Assembly: GCA_035548375.1 (NCBI GenBank)
Contig: DASZTG010000054.1
Span: 1-64,000 of the forward strand
Source: JACQAP01 sp035548375
Lineage (GTDB): Bacteria > Pseudomonadota > Gammaproteobacteria > Burkholderiales > JACQAP01
Direction: 5' to 3'
Length of the DNA stretch: 64,000 nucleotides
A program made the position numbers and the translations under genes. The first letter of the stretch is position 1. Each line of letters begins with the position of its first letter. The notes under the pieces are model-generated. The model saw only the letters and a list, made by a program, of their open reading frames with translations, searched no databases and was not told the origin of the DNA. Positions 1 through 8,555 of this stretch are shown here, piece by piece.

Positions 1-1434
1 CTCGGCGTCGCGGCGCTCGCCGCCACTTTCCTGTGGGGCAACGCGCTGGCATCGCGTGCGGCCACGGGCGGAGGAATGAGCGACGTGCTGCTGGAGACGG
101 CCTGTCTCGCGATCGTGCTGGCGGCGCTTGGCGTCGTCGCCGCGCAACTGTGGATCCGACTCGTCCGGCGCACCGACCATGCACTCGCGCAACTGCCGCC
201 CGGAGCGGAATACGCGCACGCAGACGAACTGGGTCGCCTGACGCAGGCGCTCGAACATCTGAGCGCGGCGCGCACCCGCGACATCGCCGCCGACGCCGCC
301 CGGCAGCGTCGCCTGAGCCAGGAGCTCACGCGTCGCAACGCGCACGGATTGAGTTGCCTGCAACAGGTCGCCGCGCTGCTCGTCGAAGCGCCGCTCTCGC
401 AATTTTCGCTGATCAAGGTACTGCAGGTACTGGCGGCCGGCCTCGGCGCCGACAGCGCGGCACTGCAGTTGTCGCCTGCGACGCGCGACTCGCTGCGCTG
501 TCCGACGCTGCTGGGCTCGCATGACGTTACGTTCGCGCTCGCCATGGGCGCAGCGGAAATCGCGGCGGCCACGACCACGGTGCAGGTGTTCGGCTCCGGT
601 GAAAGCCGGGTGCGCTGCCTGAGCGTGCCGCTGCGCCACGGCAGCACCATCATCGCCGTGCTCGTGGTGCAGGCGCCGGAATCCTTCGAGTTCGACGAAA
701 CGCCGCTGCAGCTTGCCCAGACGACTGCGATGCTGCTTGCGCTGGCGTTGACAGGCTGGAGCCGCGGCCAGGAAGAACGCCGCGGTGCGCTGCTGGAAGA
801 GCGCGCGGCCATTGCCCGCGAATTGCACGATTCCCTGGCACAGTCGCTGGCATTCCTGAAAATCCAGGTGGCGCGCCTGCAGGCCGCCCTGCGCGAAGCG
901 CCGGCGCAAGGCCTCGCCACCACGGACACGGCGTCTCAACTGCGCGATGGCGTTTCGAGCGCCTACCGCCAGGTCAAGGAGTTGATCGCGGCGTTTCGAG
1001 TGCGCATGGGCAGCCACGGATTGAGCGGCGCGCTGGAAGAAGCGGTGGACGAATTCAGCCAGCGCAGCGGTCTCGTCATTGCGCTGGACAACCGCCTCGG
1101 CGACATTCGCCTGACGGTGAACGAGGAATTCCACGTGTTGCAGGTCGTGCGCGAAGCCTTGTCCAACACGGTAAGGCATGCGCGCGCCGCGCACGTTTCG
1201 GTGTCGCTGACCGCGACACCAGGCGGGCCCGTCGTGGCGGCCGTACAGGATGACGGCCGGGGATTCTCCCAGCCCATTGCCGAACCGCAGCACTACGGCC
1301 TGTCGATCATGCGTGAGCGGGCGGCGTCGCTGGGCGGCGAGCTCTCGATCCACGCGCAGGAGGACGCGGGCACGCGCGTCTGCCTGAGCTTCATGCCCGC
1401 CTGCGCGGCGCCCCAGCCCTCGGCGCCGTACTGA
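1..1434 (+). CDS. NarX-type sensor histidine kinase, 5' end outside window
   Basis: Membrane sensor kinase that should phosphorylate the adjacent response regulator. The frame is open to base 1, so the start is outside the window; the first internal ATG is at 76. Two hydrophobic stretches (about bases 1-50 and 85-160) are followed by a HAMP-like linker and a GAF-like region. The HisKA_3 H-box (ARELHDSLAQ) has its histidine at residue 251 counted from the ATG at 76. The ATPase N-box (REALSNTVRHA) and G-box (DDGRGF) follow, so the catalytic core is complete. The response regulator starts 1 base after the stop, so the two are surely co-transcribed. The stimulus cannot be told because the input domain is cut off. 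Confidence 0.85.
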   Translation, partial: LGVAALAATFLWGNALASRAATGGGMSDVLLETACLAIVLAALGVVAAQLWIRLVRRTDHALAQLPPGAEYAHADELGRLTQALEHLSAARTRDIAADAARQRRLSQELTRRNAHGLSCLQQVAALLVEAPLSQFSLIKVLQVLAAGLGADSAALQLSPATRDSLRCPTLLGSHDVTFALAMGAAEIAAATTTVQVFGSGESRVRCLSVPLRHGSTIIAVLVVQAPESFEFDETPLQLAQTTAMLLALALTGWSRGQEERRGALLEERAAIARELHDSLAQSLAFLKIQVARLQAALREAPAQGLATTDTASQLRDGVSSAYRQVKELIAAFRVRMGSHGLSGALEEAVDEFSQRSGLVIALDNRLGDIRLTVNEEFHVLQVVREALSNTVRHARAAHVSVSLTATPGGPVVAAVQDDGRGFSQPIAEPQHYGLSIMRERAASLGGELSIHAQEDAGTRVCLSFMPACAAPQPSAPY

Positions 1435-1435
1435 C

Positions 1436-2083
1436 ATGGCCACCAGCGTCCTGCTGATCGACGATCACGCGCTGTTCCGCAAAGGCGTCGCGCAACTCAT
1501 CGATGCCGACGCCGACCTGTCGGTCGCCGCCGAAGCGAGTACCGGCGAGGAAGGCATCAAGCTCGCGCACCAGCTCAAGCCCGCCGTCGTGCTGATCGAT
1601 CTCAACATGAAGGGCATGGGTGGACTGGACGTGCTGCGCGCGCTCAAGCGCGATGGCTCGACCGCGCGCTGCATCATGCTCACGGTGTCGGACGAGGAGC
1701 GCGACGTGGTCGAGGCGCTGCGCTGCGGCGCCGACGGGTATCTGCTCAAGGACCTCGAACCGGAAGACCTCTGCGCGCGGCTGAAGAGCGCGGTGCGCGG
1801 CAACGTCGTGCTCGACGCCGGCGTGGCAAACGTGCTGGCCCAGTCTTTTCGAGCGGCGCCGACGCCGTCCACCGGGCTCGAGGAACTCACCGATCGCGAG
1901 CGCGAAATCCTCGAGCACATCGCCGGCGGGCGCACCAACAAGGAGGTCGGACGCGCGCTCGGCATCAGCGAGGGAACCGTCAAGGTGCACATGAAACACC
2001 TGTTGCGCAAGCTCAACCTGCGCGGCCGGGTCGAAGCCGCCGTATGGGCGCTGGAACGCCTGCCGCCACGCGAGCCGCGTTGA
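1436..2083 (+). CDS. NarL/FixJ-family response regulator
   Basis: 215-residue DNA-binding response regulator, normal length for the family. The receiver domain (about 1-120) has acidic residues at 9-10, the phospho-acceptor Asp55 (LIDLNM), Thr83 and Lys105. A LuxR-type HTH (about 145-210: LTDREREIL, then GISEGTVKVHMKHLLRKL) closes the protein. It follows the sensor kinase by one base, so it is the cognate partner. Its targets are unknown; it ends only 8 bases from the convergent cupin gene, so control of the neighbouring operon is possible but not shown. Confidence 0.92.
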   Translation: MATSVLLIDDHALFRKGVAQLIDADADLSVAAEASTGEEGIKLAHQLKPAVVLIDLNMKGMGGLDVLRALKRDGSTARCIMLTVSDEERDVVEALRCGADGYLLKDLEPEDLCARLKSAVRGNVVLDAGVANVLAQSFRAAPTPSTGLEELTDREREILEHIAGGRTNKEVGRALGISEGTVKVHMKHLLRKLNLRGRVEAAVWALERLPPREPR

Positions 2084-2091
2084 TCACCCCT

Positions 2092-2442
2092 TCACGCGGT
2101 TCCCCAGGCACGCTGGCCGCAGAAAAAGCCGATGCCGTAGGACGGAGACTCGAACTGGATGGTGCTGCCGCTGGCGAAATAGAACACGTCGCCGGGCTTT
2201 GCGTGCACGCGGTTGCCGGTCTCGTCCGAGATGATCATCTCGCCTTCGACGATGATCTTCATCTCTTCGTAGTCGTAGTCGTACTTCAGCACCTTGCCCT
2301 TTTCCATGCGGAAGAAGCCGCAGGTGATCGGCTTGTCCTTGTCGTTGGAGATGTGGACGTCCGCCAGAAACGCCGCGGTGTCCGGCACCTTCATCGACGG
2401 CAGGGTCATTTTCGAGGCCTGTTGTGCGTATTTGAATGCCAT
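2092..2442 (-). CDS. EutQ-like cupin protein without metal-binding histidines
   Basis: 116-residue single-domain cupin, last gene of the amide-type operon. The fold is recognisable from the two motifs (around KYDYDYEEMKIIVEGEM and KPGDVFYFASGS). In motif 1 the usual HxH is replaced by YDY, and no His replaces the motif 2 ligand, as in EutQ-like cupins, so a classical Fe/Mn dioxygenase role is unlikely. A good ribosome site (GGGAGA) lies before the ATG. The gene sits 37 bases downstream of the alpha/beta hydrolase gene. It may bind a substrate or act by non-metal chemistry; the true function is unknown. Confidence 0.8.
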   Translation of the reverse strand: MAFKYAQQASKMTLPSMKVPDTAAFLADVHISNDKDKPITCGFFRMEKGKVLKYDYDYEEMKIIVEGEMIISDETGNRVHAKPGDVFYFASGSTIQFESPSYGIGFFCGQRAWGTA

Positions 2443-2479
2443 TGCATCTCCCGTTTGCGAAACACCGCGACGATCGCGG

Positions 2480-3496
2480 CTATTTGCTTGCCAGCAACTC
2501 CTTGATCGCGTCGTCGAGGAACTTCACGTCCTTTTGCGACAGGCCCGAACCGCCCGCGAAGTGGCCGTGGTTCGAGTCGAACGGCCTCAGCTCCGCGTTG
2601 GGCATGTTCGCGACTTCGAATTCGCTGTCTTCCGGCGGAAAGTAAAGGTCATACTTGCCCGGCATCACGATGGCTTTCGCCTTGATTGCGTTGAGCGCCT
2701 TGACGAAGTCGCCTTTGTACAGCTCGTTGTCGCTGATGTCGCCGGCCTGCCAGGTGCGCATCATGGCGACCATGTTGTTCGCGTCGCGCAGGTTGAACCA
2801 CTGCTCCCAGAAGCGCACGATGAAATCCTCCAGCGAGGAATACCCGAGGTTCAGGTATTCCTTGACGCGATAGAACTCCTGGCAGAAACCCCAGCCGGCG
2901 TACACCCGGCCCATCGCGCGCAAGCCCTTGTAGGGCTGCGTCTCGTACCAGCCTTCCTTGAACGCGTCGTCGGCGGTCAGCGCGGCCTTGACGCCTTCGA
3001 GCATCACGAAGTTATGCGGCGAAGTCCTCGCCGATCCGGCCGTCGGGCAGATGCGCTTGACCATGTCCGGATACAGCGCGGCCCAGTGGAAGGTCTGCCC
3101 CGCCGCCATGGACCACCCGGTCACCAGTTGCAGTTCCTTGATGCCGAACTTCTCGGTGACCAACCGGTGCTGGAACCTGATGTTGTCGTAGTAGGTGACG
3201 AGAGGAAACCGTGCCTTGTTGTACGGCGGGGGCGTATTGCTGGGCGACGAGGAGAAACCGTTGCCGCGGCAATTCGGGATGATGATGAAGTACTTGCTGG
3301 GATCGAGCGCGCTGCCTTCCTTGATCACCCACTGGCTGTCCAGGTGCGTGGAAGCCATGTAGGTGCAGAACACGATCGCATTGCTCTTGTCCGCGTTCAG
3401 CTTGCCGAATGTCTTGTAGGCAAGCTTGGCGTTCGGCAGGGTCGCGCCCTTTTGCAGCACGACATCGCCCAGCTCGAAAATTTCATAGTCCACCAT
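2480..3496 (-). CDS. MetX-like alpha/beta hydrolase
   Basis: 338-residue alpha/beta-hydrolase of the homoserine O-acetyltransferase-like group. The nucleophile elbow is TGWSMAAG with Ser129; the other triad members are probably Asp283 (PGKYDLYF) and His312 (NHGHF). Canonical MetX enzymes have GGSMGG at the elbow, so this is a divergent branch and more likely a hydrolase or acyltransferase of the local pathway than a methionine enzyme. No other methionine gene is nearby. It lies 34 bases after the amidase and 37 bases before the cupin in the same transcript. GGAGCG precedes the ATG. Confidence 0.8.
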   Translation of the reverse strand: MVDYEIFELGDVVLQKGATLPNAKLAYKTFGKLNADKSNAIVFCTYMASTHLDSQWVIKEGSALDPSKYFIIIPNCRGNGFSSSPSNTPPPYNKARFPLVTYYDNIRFQHRLVTEKFGIKELQLVTGWSMAAGQTFHWAALYPDMVKRICPTAGSARTSPHNFVMLEGVKAALTADDAFKEGWYETQPYKGLRAMGRVYAGWGFCQEFYRVKEYLNLGYSSLEDFIVRFWEQWFNLRDANNMVAMMRTWQAGDISDNELYKGDFVKALNAIKAKAIVMPGKYDLYFPPEDSEFEVANMPNAELRPFDSNHGHFAGGSGLSQKDVKFLDDAIKELLASK

Positions 3497-3530
3497 CTAT
3501 CGCTCCTCTGCGGGTTCGGGCCCGACGTTT

Positions 3531-5054
3531 TCAGGCCTTCAAAGTTTTCCAGTCGACTTTCGACTCCCACGCGCCCGCCGCCTTGTAGAGCGTGAACTCG
3601 TCGAAATGCTTTCCGACCAGCATCAGCCCGGCCGGCAATCCCTCGCTCAGGCCGCACGGCATCGAGATCGCCGGATGGCCGCTCACGTCGAACGGCGCGC
3701 AGTTGGGCAACATCTCGAAAGCGCGCGTGATGTAGTCCGTGCGGGCTGCTCCCGCGTCCGGGATCTTCGTGGCCTTGATCGGGACCGTGGGCATCAGCAG
3801 CAGATCGTATTTCGCAAGCATCGCGTCATAGGCGGCGGTGAGCTTGCGCGCCAGGTTCTGCGCCTTGGCGTAGTAATGTCCGCGATACTTCTGGATGAAG
3901 TAATAGCCCGCCAGGGTGGTGATCTTCAGGGTGTCGGACAGTTCGTCCGCGCGCTGGCGCCAGGCCGAATGCGCATCGAGCAGGCTGGTCACGTAAAGAC
4001 CCTTCCAGTTGAAGCCGAAGCCGTTGCCCAGCATCATCTGTGCGGTCGCGCCTTCGTGCGCGATGGCCGACCAGATGGGCATGGCGCTGGCGTGCATCGG
4101 AATCGATACGTCTTCGACCACCGCGCCGAGCTTGCGCAGTATGTCCGCGCCCTTGCGCACCATGCCGTCGACGTCGGACTCCGACTGCGGGTGGCCGAAG
4201 CCTTCCTTGACCACGCCAATCCGCAAACCCCTAATGCCCTGGCCGAGCGCCTCGGTGTACGGCGCCATCTTCATCACGCCCTGCCGCGGATCGAGCCCGT
4301 CGGGTCCAGCCAGGACTTCCAGCAGCAGCGCGTTATCCGCCGCGGTCGCCGTCATCGGGCCGGTATGGTCGAGCGTGAGCTCGATCGGCATCACGCCGGT
4401 ATAGGGCACCAGCCCCCAGGTCGGCTTCAGCCCGTAGATGCCGCAGTAGGAAGCCGGCATGCGGATCGAGCCGCCCTGGTCGCCGCCGATGGCCATGTCC
4501 ACCTCGCCGGTTCCGACCACCGCGGCGCTGCCGGAGGAGGAACCGCCCGCGGAATAGCCTCGCTTCATCGGGTTGTGCACGGGACCGTACGCGCTGGTGT
4601 GGCTGCCGCCGGAAAAGCAAAAATACTCGCAGTGCACCTTGCCGAGTATCGTGGCGCCCGCGTCGAGCATGCGCGTGACGATGGTCGCATCCACGTCCGG
4701 CACGTAACCTTCCAGCGTGGAGGCACCGTTCATCATCGGCACGCCCGCAAGACACACGTTGTCCTTCAGCGCGACGGTCTTGCCAGCGAGCTTGCCGGTC
4801 GAAGCGCCCTTGACCGTGGTCTTCACGTACCACGCGTTGTTCGGATTGTCGTCCCCTTCCGGAAAGTAGCCGGGCGTGCGCGGATAGCTGACCGCCGGCA
4901 CGTGGCTCGGCATCTCGGCGAGCTGGTTGTAGGCCGCGATGGTGCCGGTCATGAGGTCGAGATAGGAGGCCACGTCCTCTTCGGTCATGTGCATCCCGAG
5001 CGCCTCCGACACGGCCACGAATTCCGCGGGGGTCGGCTTCTTCACAACAGTCAT
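3531..5054 (-). CDS. Amidase-signature family amidohydrolase
   Basis: 507-residue amidase-signature (AS) enzyme that hydrolyses C-N bonds of amides. The triad is visible: Lys97 (VALKDN), cis-Ser about 172-173 (GGSSSGS) and nucleophile Ser196 (DQGGSIRMP). Length is normal for the family. GGAGAATT lies ahead of the ATG. It is 12 bases after the ATP-binding gene of an importer whose binding protein resembles the urea/amide class, so an imported amide, or an amide made by the HyuAB pair, is the likely substrate. The glutamyl-tRNA amidotransferase subunit GatA shares the fold, but no gatB or gatC is nearby. Confidence 0.88.
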   Translation of the reverse strand: MTVVKKPTPAEFVAVSEALGMHMTEEDVASYLDLMTGTIAAYNQLAEMPSHVPAVSYPRTPGYFPEGDDNPNNAWYVKTTVKGASTGKLAGKTVALKDNVCLAGVPMMNGASTLEGYVPDVDATIVTRMLDAGATILGKVHCEYFCFSGGSHTSAYGPVHNPMKRGYSAGGSSSGSAAVVGTGEVDMAIGGDQGGSIRMPASYCGIYGLKPTWGLVPYTGVMPIELTLDHTGPMTATAADNALLLEVLAGPDGLDPRQGVMKMAPYTEALGQGIRGLRIGVVKEGFGHPQSESDVDGMVRKGADILRKLGAVVEDVSIPMHASAMPIWSAIAHEGATAQMMLGNGFGFNWKGLYVTSLLDAHSAWRQRADELSDTLKITTLAGYYFIQKYRGHYYAKAQNLARKLTAAYDAMLAKYDLLLMPTVPIKATKIPDAGAARTDYITRAFEMLPNCAPFDVSGHPAISMPCGLSEGLPAGLMLVGKHFDEFTLYKAAGAWESKVDWKTLKA

Positions 5055-5066
5055 GAATCAATTCTC

Positions 5067-5798
5067 CTAGTGGACAGGGGCGGTTTCCATGCCGATGAAT
5101 TCGTCGGCGAGCGCGGCGACGCCGTCGGCGGCGACTTCGCGAATGAATGTCCCCTTCTGGATGACGAGGACGCGATCCGACAGCTTGCGAATGAATTCGA
5201 GGGATTGCTCCACGAGCACCACCGTGAGGCCACGGCTGGTGCGCAGGCGCAACAACGTTTCGCCGATCTCGTCGACGATGGAGGGCTGGATGCCCTCGGT
5301 CGGCTCGTCGAGCAGCACGAGGTTCGGTTCCGCGCACAGGCAGCGCGCCATGGCGAGAATCTGCTGTTCGCCGCCGCTCAGCACGCCGCCCGCGCGATCG
5401 ATGATGGGCTTGAGCCGCGGAAAATCCTCGAGGACGGCGTCGATCTGTTGGTCGGGCGTGGAAGACCGGATCGCGCCCATGCGCAGGTTGTCTCGCACCG
5501 TCAATCCGCCGAAGATTTCCCGTCCCTGCGGCACGAAACCCAGTCCGCGCCTCGATCGCAAGTGCGGCGGGAAGGCGGTGATGTCCTGGCCCTCGTGCGA
5601 CACGCGTCCGCCGGTGGCGCGAATATGGCCCGCGAGCGTGCGCAACAGCGTGGTCTTGCCCATGCCGTTGTGCCCGAAGACGCCGATGAATTCGCCGCGT
5701 CGCACGGCAAGGTCGATCCCCATGAGGATGGGAATGCGCCCGTAACCGGATGTCAGTCCCGCCACTTCCAGCATCGGTGCGCTGCCCTGCCCGCTCAT
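5067..5798 (-). CDS. livF: Branched-chain/amide ABC transporter ATP-binding protein LivF
   Basis: 243-residue ATPase of an HAAT-type importer. Walker A (GHNGMGKTT), the LSGGEQQ signature and Walker B (LVLLDEP) are intact. The QGREIF and LDEPTEGIQP motifs are typical of LivF/UrtE. The ATG overlaps the stop of the LivG gene by 4 bases (ATGA), implying translational coupling. It should pair with LivG to drive the LivH-LivM channel. Amide or urea specificity is suggested by the binding protein, not by this subunit. Confidence 0.92.
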   Translation of the reverse strand: MSGQGSAPMLEVAGLTSGYGRIPILMGIDLAVRRGEFIGVFGHNGMGKTTLLRTLAGHIRATGGRVSHEGQDITAFPPHLRSRRGLGFVPQGREIFGGLTVRDNLRMGAIRSSTPDQQIDAVLEDFPRLKPIIDRAGGVLSGGEQQILAMARCLCAEPNLVLLDEPTEGIQPSIVDEIGETLLRLRTSRGLTVVLVEQSLEFIRKLSDRVLVIQKGTFIREVAADGVAALADEFIGMETAPVH

Positions 5799-6571
5799 GC
5801 GACCTCGCGCTTGCCGAGATAGACGTCGCGCACGCGCCGGTCGCGCAACACGGTTTCGACGTGGTCTTCCATGAGCACCTGCCCCTGGTGAAGGACGGTC
5901 ACTGTGCGCGCGATCATGCGGATGAACTGCATGTCGTGCTCCACCACGATCAGCGAGCAGGTGCCGCGCAGGCTCGTCACCAGCGCGGCAAGGCGTTCGA
6001 CCTCATCGTGCGTCATGCCCGCCGCGGGTTCGTCGAGCAGGATCAGGTCCGGCTGGGCCGCGGTCACCATGGCGAGCTCCACCATCTGGCGCTGTCCATG
6101 GGCAAGCTGGCCGACGATCCGGTTCGCCAGATGCTCGATGCCCATGTCGTGCAGCACCTTTTCCACCGCCTCGGGAACGCCGCGCAGCGGCCCGCCCGCG
6201 GTCTTCTTGCTGCGCCGGACAGCCAGCCAGACGTGCTCGCGCGCGGTCAGTCCGTCATAGAGGCTCGGAACCTGCGTCTTGATGCCGATGCCGCGCCGAG
6301 CGATTTCGACGCTCGGCAATCCCCCGATCTGCTCCTCCTTGAAGCGGATGTCGCCTGCGCTGGGCCTGTATTGCCCGGTCAGGCATTTGAAGAAGGTGCT
6401 TTTTCCCGCGCCGTTCGGTCCGACCAGGCAGCGCAACTCACCCGGCACGATGCCGAAATCGATGCCGCGCAGCACCTCCACGCCGCCGAACCGCATGACC
6501 AGTCCACGGGTTTCGATGATCGATTTCTGCGCGATCGAACCGGAAGCGCGAATGTCGGCTGGGGCGTTCAC
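5795..6571 (-). CDS. livG: Branched-chain/amide ABC transporter ATP-binding protein LivG
   Basis: 258-residue LivG/UrtD-type ATPase. The GTG start at 6571 is chosen because it overlaps the livM stop by 4 bases (GTGA) and leaves a normal N-terminus; the frame stays open far upstream, but that part lies antisense-like inside livM. Walker A (GPNGAGKST), the signature region (LAHGQRQMVELA) and Walker B (LILLDEP) are present, followed by the AAGMTHDE motif typical of LivG. The signature reads LAHGQ rather than LSHGE. It forms the ATPase heterodimer with LivF. Confidence 0.92.
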   Translation of the reverse strand: MNAPADIRASGSIAQKSIIETRGLVMRFGGVEVLRGIDFGIVPGELRCLVGPNGAGKSTFFKCLTGQYRPSAGDIRFKEEQIGGLPSVEIARRGIGIKTQVPSLYDGLTAREHVWLAVRRSKKTAGGPLRGVPEAVEKVLHDMGIEHLANRIVGQLAHGQRQMVELAMVTAAQPDLILLDEPAAGMTHDEVERLAALVTSLRGTCSLIVVEHDMQFIRMIARTVTVLHQGQVLMEDHVETVLRDRRVRDVYLGKREVA

Positions 6572-7653
6572 GGCCGGCTTCCGACGGTGAGGACAGGTTC
6601 CTGCGCGACGCTTTGCTTTTGCGCGGGTTGTTGCGGCGGACGTATCGGCGCAGGCGGCGAAACGGCACGACGGTGGCGCATGCGTTCGAACCCGCCCTGC
6701 ATGACCGGAAGAATGCCCTTGGGCACCAGCAACACGAACAGGATCAGGATGAAGCCGAGCACCACGTTCGGATCGAGGCCGTTGATGGTGCCGAGCTTCG
6801 CCACCAGCATCTGCAGCGCGATCGCCCCCATGATGGGGCCGAGCAGCGTGCCGATGCCCCCGACCGTGACCCAGATGATGACCTGCGCGTTGTAGAACAG
6901 GCTGAACATCGTGGGACTCACGAACACGCAATTCGCGAACAGGATCCCCGCGACGCCGGCCATCGCCCCGCCGATCGTGAAGATGCCGAGCTTGTAGCGC
7001 CTCACGTCGTAGCCGAGCAGCTCGGTGCGGCGTTCGTTCTCGCGTATCGAGATCACGACGCGCCCGAAGCCGGTGGACAACAACCAGCGCGAGCCGAAAT
7101 AAAACAGCAGCAGCAGCCCCGCGGCGATGTACCAGATCTGCTCGGGTGGCAGCGAGGTGCCCACGTCCCAGGGCAGATTCAGCGGCGGCGTGGAGGGAAT
7201 GCCGTTGAAGCCGCCGAGGCGCGCCTTGCCGATGGTGTAGGCATCGCCTGCCGTGGCGTTGAACAGCTTGAACAGGATCAGGGTCACGGTGAGCGTGATG
7301 ACGCCGAGATAGACGTCGCCGATGCGTCCCCAGAAGATGAAGTAGCCCAGCAGCGCGGCGAACAGCGCCGGCAACATCACGGCGAGCACGACCGCCCAGG
7401 TGGAATCGCCGAAGTTGATTGCGCACACCGCATAGGTATAGCCGCCCAGCCCGAAGAAGGCGGCCTGGCCGAACGACAGGATGCCGCCGGCGCCCCAGAT
7501 CAGCGCCAGGCTCAGGGCGAGGATCGCCATGCTCACGTAGATCGTGGCGTTGATGACCGCGAACAGCTCGAGCACCTGCGGGACGATGAAGATCACCGCG
7601 ACCGATGCGATGAACGCGATGATCGAGACGACCAGGCGCTGGCGCGGACTCAC
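6568..7653 (-). CDS. livM: Branched-chain/amide ABC transporter permease LivM
   Basis: 361-residue inner-membrane permease with about eight to ten hydrophobic segments and the LivM/UrtC sequence type (GGILSFGQAAFFGLGGYTYA; GTLLGPIMGA). The GTG start overlaps the livH stop by 4 bases. The C-terminal 40 residues are Pro/Gln-rich and poorly conserved-looking. It should form the translocation channel with LivH. Confidence 0.92.
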   Translation of the reverse strand: MSPRQRLVVSIIAFIASVAVIFIVPQVLELFAVINATIYVSMAILALSLALIWGAGGILSFGQAAFFGLGGYTYAVCAINFGDSTWAVVLAVMLPALFAALLGYFIFWGRIGDVYLGVITLTVTLILFKLFNATAGDAYTIGKARLGGFNGIPSTPPLNLPWDVGTSLPPEQIWYIAAGLLLLFYFGSRWLLSTGFGRVVISIRENERRTELLGYDVRRYKLGIFTIGGAMAGVAGILFANCVFVSPTMFSLFYNAQVIIWVTVGGIGTLLGPIMGAIALQMLVAKLGTINGLDPNVVLGFILILFVLLVPKGILPVMQGGFERMRHRRAVSPPAPIRPPQQPAQKQSVAQEPVLTVGSRP

Positions 7654-8516
7654 AGCGCCCTCCGGAAAAAGCGGCCCGTGATGCCCTGCGGCAGGACGCG
7701 CAACAGGATGATCGCCGCGAATAGCAGCGCGACTTCGCCGATGACCGGCGTCGCCGCGAAGGTGGCCAGCGTGTTGAGCGAACCGAGCAGCGTGCTGGCG
7801 GACAGCGTGCCGGAGATGATGGCCGCACCGCCGCTGATGACGGTGATGAACGCCTTGGCAACGTACGAGATGCCCATCGTCGGCAGCACGCCGGAGAGCG
7901 GCGCGATCAACGCGCCGGCCAGTCCGCTCAATGCCGCGCCGGCACCGAACGTCACTGAATAGACGGTGCTGGTGCTGATGCCCAGCGATGCGGCCATCGC
8001 CGGGTTCTGCATGGTGGCGCGCGCGATGAGGCCGGCCTTGGTGAGTTTCAGAACCGCCATCAAGCCGACCAGCACAACCACCACAATGACTGCCAGCACC
8101 AGTTCATAGAGGCTGGTCTGGTATTGTCCGATGGTGATGCCGCCGAGCGGCGCCGAGACGCCGGTCGTCACGTTGCCGAAAATCATGGTTGCCGCGCCGA
8201 TCAGCAGCAGGCTCAGGCCCCACGTGGCAAGCATGGTGTCGATCATGCGGCCATACAGGAAACGGATCACGGCGCGCTCGACGATGATCCCGATCACGCC
8301 GACGAACAGCGGCGCGACGATCAGCATGGCGATCCAGAGATTGACGCCCCACCGGGTCGCGTAGATGACCGCGTAACCGCCGAGCATGATGAACTCGCCG
8401 TGCGCCAGGTTGATCACGCGCATCATGCCGAAGATGACCGCCAGCCCGATGCTGATCAGCACCAGGCTGGCGACCGACGCCACGACCTGCAACAGCACTA
8501 CGACGACAAGATCCAC
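7650..8516 (-). CDS. livH: Branched-chain/amide ABC transporter permease LivH
   Basis: 288-residue permease of the LivH/UrtB type, hydrophobic throughout, with the signature INLAHGEFIMLGGYAV near the N-terminus and YSVTFGAGAALSGLAGALI in the middle. The start codon is GTG with GGGGA upstream. It follows the binding-protein gene by 39 bases and overlaps livM by 4 bases. Confidence 0.92.
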   Translation of the reverse strand: MDLVVVVLLQVVASVASLVLISIGLAVIFGMMRVINLAHGEFIMLGGYAVIYATRWGVNLWIAMLIVAPLFVGVIGIIVERAVIRFLYGRMIDTMLATWGLSLLLIGAATMIFGNVTTGVSAPLGGITIGQYQTSLYELVLAVIVVVVLVGLMAVLKLTKAGLIARATMQNPAMAASLGISTSTVYSVTFGAGAALSGLAGALIAPLSGVLPTMGISYVAKAFITVISGGAAIISGTLSASTLLGSLNTLATFAATPVIGEVALLFAAIILLRVLPQGITGRFFRRAL

Positions 8517-8555
8517 TATGCGTCCCCGAAAAACTCTCGAATCCTCACGCGAGCG

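Noticed and set aside
3606..5822. 738-codon plus-strand open frame across the amidase and livF
   Set aside because: Antisense to well-recognised genes, with the low-complexity composition typical of GC-rich shadow frames.
6572..7861. Upstream in-frame extension of livG
   Set aside because: It overlaps livM and livH in another frame and is Arg-rich; the GTG at 6571 with the 4-base overlap is the sensible start.
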